A stretch of 64,000 nt of DNA from an uncultured Anaerolineae bacterium (GTDB lineage Bacteria; Chloroflexota; Anaerolineae; Anaerolineales; Villigracilaceae), in the NCBI GenBank assembly GCA_903822545.1, contig CAIJPN010000103.1, forward strand, positions 19,168 to 83,167, read 5' to 3'. Position 1 is the first letter of the stretch. Every line of letters starts with the position of its first letter. Under the pieces are notes generated by a model. That model saw only the letters and a program-made list of their open reading frames with translations, searched no databases and was not told the DNA's origin. Below are positions 10,723 through 17,645 of this stretch, one piece after another. Position numbers and translations under genes: made by a program.

Positions 10723-12327
10723 ATGATCGATTTCTTGCAAATTTTAGGCGGATTGGCATTGTTTCTGTATGGCATTCGCACCCTGAGCGGGGGCATGGAA
10801 AAACTGACCGGGGAGCAAATCCAAAAGTGGTTGGATAAAATGACCAGCCACCTTTGGTCGAGCGCGCTCTTTGGCACGGTTGCCACCGCGTTGATCCACA
10901 GCAGCGGCCTGTTAATGGTTACCATGATCGGCCTGATCAACGCCAACCTGATGACAGTGGAGCAGGCCATCGGTGTCATGCTCGGACAGGAAATCGGCAC
11001 CACACTGACAGCGCAGATTGTGGCCTTTAAAATCGGGAATTTCAACATGTTGTTCGTCATCCTGGGGGTGATATTGTTTGAATTTGTTGAAAATCGCGAG
11101 TGGAAAAAGTATGGCGAAATCAGTTTTGGCATCGGCATCGTTTTCCTGGGCATGACGCTCATGTCAAGCTCGCTCAGCCAGCTTGTGCAGGTTCCCTGGG
11201 TGGGGGGTATGCTGGCCACCATGGGCAAATATCCACTGGCGGGCGCGCTGGCGGGCATCATTGTCACAGCCACGGTGCAAAGCAGCACAGCCGTGACCAG
11301 CATCGCAGTGGCAATGGGCATGAGCAACGTCATCACACTGGAAGGTGCGATTGGGATTATCCTGGGAGCAAATATCGGCTCGTGCATCACCGGGTTGATC
11401 GCTTCGCTGCAACTTTCAGCCGCGGCGCGGCAGGCATCCACCGCCCAGATTCTCATCAACGCCATCGGCGTTTTGCTCTTCCTGCCCTTCATTACACCTT
11501 ATTCGGCTTTCGTTCGAGGCACATCCGCCGACCTGGCACGCCAGATCGCCAACGCCCACACCATTTTCAATGTAATTGTCAGCCTGCTTTTGTTCCCATT
11601 TGTTAAACAAATTGCAGCACTCGCAAAGTGGCTGATGCCAGAACGCCCCATAGTACAAGAAAAGCGCCTGACAGCCTACATTGATGCCATGCAGTCCAGC
11701 GTCCCGGCAGTGGCACTCAACGAAGCTTCGCGTGAACTCGTCCGGCTGGGTGAGGAAACTGTACAAATGCTGGAAAAAGCCCATCGCGCACTGATCGATA
11801 AAAATATCGAACTGGCCCACGAAGTGATCGACAAAGAAGATGGATTCGTCGACCCGGTTTATAAAGCCACCATCGATTTTGTCAACAACCTGATCGTACA
11901 AGAAGACCTGACCACCGCGCAGAAAAAACGCTGTTTCCAGATCAAAAACCTGCTGATGGATATTGAACGCATCGGCGACATGGCCCAGGATATCGCCCAA
12001 TATGCGCTGGAGCGTGTTGAAAACGATGTGACCTTCACCGAAAACGCTGTCATCGATATGGAACTTCTCTCCAAACAGGCCATCGCCACCTATACCTGCG
12101 CGTTAAAATCCTTCGCAGAGACCGATAAGGTTATGGCAAAACAGGCCTGCTTTATGGAAAGCGAGTTTGACCTGGCTTATTGGAAAGCCCGCCAGGAGCA
12201 CATCCGCCGGCTCGAAGCAGGCATCTGCAAACCTGAAGCCAACGTAATCTTCACCGAAGTGCTGCGTATCCTGGAACGTATCAGCGACCATGCCGACAAC
12301 CTGGGCGTCAGCGTGATGCGCTCGTAA
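10723..12327 (+). CDS. Na+/phosphate cotransporter (NptA/YjbB type) with PhoU-like tail
   Basis: A 534-aa membrane protein. Residues 1-300 carry the two inverted Na_Pi_cotrans repeats. The second has the canonical 'TVQSSTAVTS', while the first is divergent ('LIHSSGLLMV'). 'GQEIGTTLT' and 'GANIGSCIT' are the paired re-entrant motifs. Residues about 330-534 are a soluble PhoU-like helical domain ('LMDIERIGDMAQDIAQ' and 'LRILERISDHADNLGV'). The family performs sodium-coupled phosphate transport, in bacteria sometimes export. It is divergent from the pst operon and followed 28 bp later by a second pstB, so high- and low-affinity systems share a control region. The start is fixed by AGGAGGT. Confidence 0.9.
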   Translation: MIDFLQILGGLALFLYGIRTLSGGMEKLTGEQIQKWLDKMTSHLWSSALFGTVATALIHSSGLLMVTMIGLINANLMTVEQAIGVMLGQEIGTTLTAQIVAFKIGNFNMLFVILGVILFEFVENREWKKYGEISFGIGIVFLGMTLMSSSLSQLVQVPWVGGMLATMGKYPLAGALAGIIVTATVQSSTAVTSIAVAMGMSNVITLEGAIGIILGANIGSCITGLIASLQLSAAARQASTAQILINAIGVLLFLPFITPYSAFVRGTSADLARQIANAHTIFNVIVSLLLFPFVKQIAALAKWLMPERPIVQEKRLTAYIDAMQSSVPAVALNEASRELVRLGEETVQMLEKAHRALIDKNIELAHEVIDKEDGFVDPVYKATIDFVNNLIVQEDLTTAQKKRCFQIKNLLMDIERIGDMAQDIAQYALERVENDVTFTENAVIDMELLSKQAIATYTCALKSFAETDKVMAKQACFMESEFDLAYWKARQEHIRRLEAGICKPEANVIFTEVLRILERISDHADNLGVSVMRS

Positions 12328-12355
12328 GCGGACAATATAGGATAAAATAGCCACC

Positions 12356-13123
12356 ATGACAGTTATCCAACCCGCTTTTACCATCGAAAATATGGATTTT
12401 TACTACGGCCCCAAGCGCACACTCACCGGCCTGAACCTGGAAATCCAGCCCCAAAAAGTCACCGCGCTGATCGGCCCTTCCGGTTGCGGAAAATCCACCT
12501 TCCTGCGCTGTCTCAACCGCATGAACGATACCATCCCCGATACGCGCGTGGATGGCAAAGTATTATTGACCGGCAAAAACATCTACGCTCCTGATGTGGA
12601 TGTGGTTGAACTGCGCAAACGGGTTGGCATGGTTTTCCAGAAACCCAATCCCTTCCCTCAATCCATCTACGACAATGTAGCCTTTGGCCCGCGCGTGCTG
12701 GGGCTGGCGCACAACAAAAGCTGGCTGGATGAAACCATCGAAAAATCACTGCGCGCCGCCGCCCTGTGGGATGATGTTAAAGATCGCATGAAAGATGACG
12801 CCCTCAGCCTGGCGCTCGGTCAACAGCAGCGCCTGTGCATCGCACGCGTCCTGGCTGTCCAGCCCGAAGTCATCTTGATGGACGAATCCACCTCGGCGCT
12901 TGACCCAATTGCCACCCTGCGCATTGAAGAACTCATCTCAGAACTCAAGCAGAATTACACCATCGTGATCGTCACCCACAACATGCAGCAGGCTGCGCGT
13001 GTCTCCGATTTTACTGGCCTGTTCTGGCTTGGCGAACTGGTAGAATTTGCCGCCACCACCGAAATTTTTACCCGTCCCAAGAAAGAACTGACTGAAGCAT
13101 ACATCACAGGCCGCATGGGCTAA
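12356..13123 (+). CDS. pstB: Second PstB-family ATPase, degenerate signature motif
   Basis: A 255-aa PstB paralogue. Walker [10 protein letters not shown] and Q-loop [11 protein letters not shown] are canonical, H-loop [10 protein letters not shown] is intact, and the C-terminus 'EAYITGRMG' is typical. The ABC signature, LSGGQ in nearly all family members, reads LALGQ here (codons 12809-12823), losing the Ser that contacts ATP in the partner subunit. Walker B is [13 protein letters not shown] with the catalytic Glu kept. No second PstA/PstC pair is nearby, so it probably serves the leftward Pst permease or pairs with the other PstB. A TAAAAT box ends 7 nt before the ATG, with no ribosome binding site. 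Confidence 0.9.
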   Translation: MTVIQPAFTIENMDFYYGPKRTLTGLNLEIQPQKVTALIGPSGCGKSTFLRCLNRMNDTIPDTRVDGKVLLTGKNIYAPDVDVVELRKRVGMVFQKPNPFPQSIYDNVAFGPRVLGLAHNKSWLDETIEKSLRAAALWDDVKDRMKDDALSLALGQQQRLCIARVLAVQPEVILMDESTSALDPIATLRIEELISELKQNYTIVIVTHNMQQAARVSDFTGLFWLGELVEFAATTEIFTRPKKELTEAYITGRMG

Positions 13124-13142
13124 ACTTTATAAAGAGGAAATC

Positions 13143-14177
13143 ATGAGCTTACATTCTGAGATTTTTGAACAACCCCAGCGCCTGCGTGACCTGCTCCTGC
13201 AACGCGCCACTGCCGCAAAAATCGCCCAGGCCATCCTGGAACGCGGCGTGAACTATGTTTTCCTGGCTGCGCGCGGCACATCGGATAACGCCGGGCGCTA
13301 CGCCAACTACCTGTGGGGCGCGCAAAACGGGCTGCCGCTGGCGCTGGCAACCCCATCCCTATTCACTTACTACCAGGCCCCGCCGCTGCTAAAAAATGCG
13401 CTGGTAGTTGGCGTTTCACAATCAGGAAAATCACCAGATATTGTCAGCGTTTTGGAAGAAGGCCGCAAACAGGGCTGTCTGACCCTGGCCGTAACCAACG
13501 CTCCCGATTCTCCCCTCGCAAAAACCGCAGATTTTGTTTTTGATATCAACGCCGGGGCCGAAAAAGCTGTCGCCGCCACCAAAACCTACACCGCCGAGTT
13601 GATGGCCCTCGCCATGATCTCGGCCGCGCTCAAAAACGATGAAACCATCTGGAAACAACTCGCCCAAGTGCCCGGCTGGGTCGATAAAGTGCTCGAACGC
13701 GATACAGACATCCAGCGCATGGCACAGCGCTACCGCTATATGAATCAGTGCGTAGTGCTGGGACGCGGCTATAACTACGCCACCGCCTTCGAGTGGGCGC
13801 TAAAAATGAAAGAATTAACTTACGTTGTGGCCGAACCTTACTCTTCCGCAGATTTCCAGCATGGCCCAATCGCCATGGTGGAGGGTGGCTTCCCCGTCAT
13901 GGCGATCGCCGCCAAAGGCAAAGTCTTCGACTCGATGCTCGAAATGCTCACCCGCCTGCGTCAGCAACACAACGCCGAACTGGTGGTCATCTCCGACGAT
14001 GCCCAGGCACTCAACCTGGCCCAATCACCGATCCTGTTGCCCGCATCCATGCCAGAGTGGGTCACCCCACTTGTCAGCATCGTCCCGGCCCAGCTTTTTG
14101 CCTGCCACCTGACCAGCGTCAAAGGATTCGACACCGAAAAACCGCGCAGCATCACAAAGGTGACAGAAACTCATTAA
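13143..14177 (+). CDS. SIS-domain sugar-phosphate isomerase/deaminase (GlmS-like, no glutaminase domain)
   Basis: A 344-aa protein with two SIS domains (about residues 25-160 and 200-325). It corresponds to the isomerase half of GlmS, without the N-terminal glutaminase. Sugar-phosphate loop words are 'ARGTSDNAGRYA' and 'GVSQSGKSPDI'. 'RGYNYATAFEWALKMKELTY' and 'FQHGPIAMV' match the catalytic region, and the tail ends KPRSITKVTETH. GlmS-like proteins lacking glutaminase act as glucosamine-6-phosphate deaminases (NagB-II) or as deglycases. Given the chitin-related locus downstream, NagB-II is the best guess, but the direct neighbours are phosphate genes. GAGGAA precedes the start and the gap after pstB is 19 bp. 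Confidence 0.8.
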   Translation: MSLHSEIFEQPQRLRDLLLQRATAAKIAQAILERGVNYVFLAARGTSDNAGRYANYLWGAQNGLPLALATPSLFTYYQAPPLLKNALVVGVSQSGKSPDIVSVLEEGRKQGCLTLAVTNAPDSPLAKTADFVFDINAGAEKAVAATKTYTAELMALAMISAALKNDETIWKQLAQVPGWVDKVLERDTDIQRMAQRYRYMNQCVVLGRGYNYATAFEWALKMKELTYVVAEPYSSADFQHGPIAMVEGGFPVMAIAAKGKVFDSMLEMLTRLRQQHNAELVVISDDAQALNLAQSPILLPASMPEWVTPLVSIVPAQLFACHLTSVKGFDTEKPRSITKVTETH

Positions 14178-14203
14178 GCAAATGGCAAGCAGTAATGGGA
14201 ATC

Positions 14204-14240
14204 AAAATCGGGAATCGCCTGAAAAACGATTCCCGATTTT
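14204..14240. terminator. Bidirectional terminator
   Basis: A 14-bp perfect stem, AAAATCGGGAATCG / CGATTCCCGATTTT, with a 9-nt A-rich loop between two convergent genes. The A and T runs at the stem ends give a U-tract in either direction. Confidence 0.85.
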
Positions 14241-14254
14241 AATTTCAACACAAA

Positions 14255-15631
14255 TTACCAGGCGCCATCCAGCCCGTTTTTCTCAATCACATCCTTGTAC
14301 CACAGCGCAGAATCCTTCAAATAGCGTTTTTGCGTCTGGTAATCGACATAAACAATCCCAAAACGCTGGCTGTAGCCCCGGCTCCACTCAAAATTATCCA
14401 TCAGCGACCAAACAAAATAGCCCGCCAACGGCACGCCCGCTTCGATGGCCTTTTGCGCGGCGATAAAGTGACTGCGCAGATAATTCAAGCGATGAACATC
14501 TGCCACGCGACCAGATTCATCGGGCGGGGTGGAATAGCTCGCGCCGTTTTCTGTGATATAGATTTTGCGCGGCTGGTAATCGAAAGCCACCCGCCCCAGG
14601 CAGGCAGTTAGCCCGGGAGGGTAGTTCTCCCAACCCATCTCAGTCCAAAATTCGGGGGTTTGGGGCTGCCGCTCTATCAGCGGCGGATCATTGCCCTGCT
14701 CATCGGTACGGACGATCACCCGCTGGTAGTAATTCAGCCCAATAAAATCGGTTGGGACGGCGATGGACTCCATATCTCCAGGGTGGATGAAATCCAGCCC
14801 GTTGGGCAGGAACCCGCTTTTCGTCAGGTGCTCAACTGCATCAGTTGGATAACCACGCCCATAAACGGGATCAGCAAAAAAGCGGAACCACTCGCCATCT
14901 CCAATGCGGGTGGCTGCCAGGTCGGCGGCAGAATTGGAGGCCGGCACCACCCAGTTGATGTTCAAGACGATGCCCACTTCGGCCCCGGGGCTGTTGCGCC
15001 GGATGACAGGCACAGCCCACCCGTGAGAGAGCAGCAGGTGATGGGCAGCGGGCGCAAAAAGGCCATGGTCTCTCGCACCTGGCGCATGGATGCCCATGGA
15101 ATACCCCATTAGGGCCACAACCGCCGGTTCATTGTGTGTGATCCAGTATTTGACACGGTCGCCCAGGGAGCGGGACAACACGTCGGCATATTCGACAAAA
15201 GCCTCGGCTGTGGAACGTTGGGGCCAGCCACCAGCCGCCTCCAACGTTTGAGGCAAATCCCAATGATCCAGCGTAAGGAAAGGCTCGATCCCGGCTTCCA
15301 GCAGCGCATCAACCAGTTCATCATAAAATTGCAAGCCGACTTCATTCACCTTGCCGCGCCCGGCAGGCAGGATACGCGGCCAACCTACCGAAAAACGGTA
15401 GGCCTTTAACCCAAGCTGCTGCATAATTTTGATGTCATCGCGCCAGCGATGGTAATGGTCACAGGCAATATCGCCTGTCTCGCCGTTAAATGTCGCGCCA
15501 GGTTTGCGCGAGAAAACATCCCAGGTGGAAAGGCCTTTACCATCAGCATCCCAGCCACCTTCGATCTGGTACGAGGCTGTTGCTGCGCCCCAGGTGAAAT
15601 CCTTGGGGAATGGGTGGAATTTTTCGGTCAT
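14255..15631 (-). CDS. Beta-glucosidase, glycoside hydrolase family 1
   Basis: A 458-aa retaining beta-glycosidase, cytosolic (no signal peptide). The N-terminus 'FPKDFTWGAATASYQIEGGW' is the GH1 signature. The acid/base is Glu168 in THNEP and the nucleophile is Glu361 in ITENG; 'WSLMDNFEWSRGY' forms the aglycone-binding loop. The start at 15631 is preferred over one 17 codons upstream because CGGAGAC precedes it and the family begins there. It probably hydrolyses cellobiose and other short beta-glucosides after import. It lies 13 bp after the GH3 lipoprotein gene, so the two are one transcript. Confidence 0.94.
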   Translation of the reverse strand: MTEKFHPFPKDFTWGAATASYQIEGGWDADGKGLSTWDVFSRKPGATFNGETGDIACDHYHRWRDDIKIMQQLGLKAYRFSVGWPRILPAGRGKVNEVGLQFYDELVDALLEAGIEPFLTLDHWDLPQTLEAAGGWPQRSTAEAFVEYADVLSRSLGDRVKYWITHNEPAVVALMGYSMGIHAPGARDHGLFAPAAHHLLLSHGWAVPVIRRNSPGAEVGIVLNINWVVPASNSAADLAATRIGDGEWFRFFADPVYGRGYPTDAVEHLTKSGFLPNGLDFIHPGDMESIAVPTDFIGLNYYQRVIVRTDEQGNDPPLIERQPQTPEFWTEMGWENYPPGLTACLGRVAFDYQPRKIYITENGASYSTPPDESGRVADVHRLNYLRSHFIAAQKAIEAGVPLAGYFVWSLMDNFEWSRGYSQRFGIVYVDYQTQKRYLKDSALWYKDVIEKNGLDGAW

Positions 15632-15644
15632 TTTGTCTCCGTGA

Positions 15645-17645
15645 CTATCGAGGCTGGCAATCCAGGATTTCCGGCGAAGCATCTGCCGTAGTCAACCCGT
15701 AGCCAAACGGGAAGAGCGGGCCTTCACAGCCGGTTCGGTTGCCGAGGTTGTTGATGTTGATGGGCATCTGTTCCACACTGCGCGGCCAGGTGTAGGGCAA
15801 CTTGCCCGAGAACTGGACATCGCCAAAGATCACATCGGTCACGCCCGCGCCTTCGGAGCCGGGCAGCCAGGCGGCCACCCAGGCATCTGCCAGCGGGAGC
15901 TGGTTGGTGATGATAACCGGGCGGCCAGAAAGGATGATTACGACCACCTTTTTGGCGCGTTCGCGCATCCGCTCGATGGCTTTGATGTCCTCGGCGGGCA
16001 GTCCCAGGTCGGCGCTGTCGCCCACGCCTTCGGCGTAAGCATACTCACCCACCACCACAATGCCAATATCGGCGATTTGGGGTTTGCCATCCGCATCGAC
16101 TTCGTTTTTGAACATGGCATTGGCGTTCAGCACCACTTTGGTGTCTTTGCCAACCACTGCCTTAAGCCCGTCGATGATAGATGTTCCTGCCGTATTGAAG
16201 CCTTTTTCGCCCTGCCAGCTGATCGTCCAGCCGCCGAGCTGCTTGAGCATCGAGCCAGCCGCTTTCCCGGCGACGAAGATCAGGGGCGTGTTTTTGTCGA
16301 GGGGCAGGGTCTGGTTCTCGTTTTTGAGCAGCACCAGGGATTTTTGCACCGCTTCGCGGGCCAGGGCCAAATGTTCCTCGGAGCGGATGGTCGTTTGCAG
16401 GGCGGAAGTATCCGGCAAAGTCCCCGAAGCGGAGCGGAGCGGGATGGGGTGTTCGAAAAGCCCCAGTTCAAATTTCACCCGCAAGATGCGCCGAACCGCA
16501 TCGTCAATCCGTTCCTGGGGAATATCGCCCTTCTGGACGCCCGTCCGCAGGTTATAGATAAAGGTTTTGTAGTCGGTGGGAACCATCACCATATCCACCC
16601 CGGCGTTGATGGATGCCACGACCGATTTATACAGGTCGCCAGGGTAAATCTGGTCAACCGCCTGCCAGTCCGAAACAACAAAGCCAGTGAAACCCAACTC
16701 GCCCTTGAGTACATCGGTAAGCAGGTACTTCTGGGCGTGCATTTTGGTGCCGTTCCACGAGCTGTACGAGACCATCACGGTGCGCGCCCCGGCATCGACG
16801 GCGGCTTTGTAGGGCGGCAGGAAGAGCGAGCGCACCATCTGCTCGTCCATTTGCATATCGCCCTGATCGATCAGGTACTGCTTGTTCATGTTATTGGTCG
16901 TAGATGTGCCAAAGGCCGTGCCGCCATCGCCGATAAAGTGCTTGGCGGTCGCTGCGGCGAAAATTATCTGGCCCTGGCTTGGTTTTTGCCCCTCGGGGAA
17001 AGACTGCATCCCCTCGACATAAGCTGCGCCCAGGCGCGTGACCATTTCGGTGTTCTCGCCAAAGCCCTCGTAGGTGCGGCCCCAGCGCGCGTCCTGCGGC
17101 ACCGCTACCACCGGCGAGAAACTCCACGGCACGCCGGTCGCCATCATCTCCTCGGCGGTGGCCTGCGCGATGCGGCGCACCAGGTCCGGGTCGTTGGCCG
17201 CGCCCAGGCCGATGTTGTGCGGGAAAATGGTCGCGTTCATCAGGTTATTGTGGCCGTGTACCGCGTCCACCCCGTAAATCAGCGGGATGCCAAGCGGGGT
17301 GCTCAACGCCACCTGCTGGAAACTACCCACCATCTCAACCCAGGCTTCGGGGGTGTTTTTGGCCGGGCTGCCCCCGCCACCGCTCAAAATCGAGCCAATC
17401 CGGTATTCCTGGATGTCCAAAATCTGGATGGCATTTTTCTCCACCTGGGTCATCTGGCCCAGCTTGTCATCCTGCGACATGCGCGCCAGCAAATCCTCCA
17501 CCCGCGCTTCCACAGGCTGCGAGGGGTCAAGGTAGGGGTAATCCGGCCGGGGGGTAACCGTCGGCTCAACAGGGGCCGTTACCGCCGGGGCGCAGGCCGA
17601 CAACAAAACAAGCACAACCAATACGCAATACGAAAGACGCTTCAT
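15645..17645 (-). CDS. GH3 beta-glucosidase / exo-glucanase lipoprotein
   Basis: A 666-aa protein with a lipoprotein signal (residues 1-18, lipobox LSAC, Cys18), so it acts on the outer face of the membrane. The family 3 N-terminal barrel includes 'KHFIGDGGT' (236-243) and the nucleophile Asp326 in VVSDW. The C-terminal alpha/beta domain follows from about 410. The layout resembles ExoI-type beta-D-glucan exohydrolases, without a fibronectin domain. The ATG at 17645 overlaps the TGA of the GH94 gene (ATGA); a GTG four codons earlier is possible but would lengthen the signal. It may release glucose from cell-wall glucans or cello-oligosaccharides. Confidence 0.93.
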   Translation of the reverse strand: MKRLSYCVLVVLVLLSACAPAVTAPVEPTVTPRPDYPYLDPSQPVEARVEDLLARMSQDDKLGQMTQVEKNAIQILDIQEYRIGSILSGGGGSPAKNTPEAWVEMVGSFQQVALSTPLGIPLIYGVDAVHGHNNLMNATIFPHNIGLGAANDPDLVRRIAQATAEEMMATGVPWSFSPVVAVPQDARWGRTYEGFGENTEMVTRLGAAYVEGMQSFPEGQKPSQGQIIFAAATAKHFIGDGGTAFGTSTTNNMNKQYLIDQGDMQMDEQMVRSLFLPPYKAAVDAGARTVMVSYSSWNGTKMHAQKYLLTDVLKGELGFTGFVVSDWQAVDQIYPGDLYKSVVASINAGVDMVMVPTDYKTFIYNLRTGVQKGDIPQERIDDAVRRILRVKFELGLFEHPIPLRSASGTLPDTSALQTTIRSEEHLALAREAVQKSLVLLKNENQTLPLDKNTPLIFVAGKAAGSMLKQLGGWTISWQGEKGFNTAGTSIIDGLKAVVGKDTKVVLNANAMFKNEVDADGKPQIADIGIVVVGEYAYAEGVGDSADLGLPAEDIKAIERMRERAKKVVVIILSGRPVIITNQLPLADAWVAAWLPGSEGAGVTDVIFGDVQFSGKLPYTWPRSVEQMPININNLGNRTGCEGPLFPFGYGLTTADASPEILDCQPR

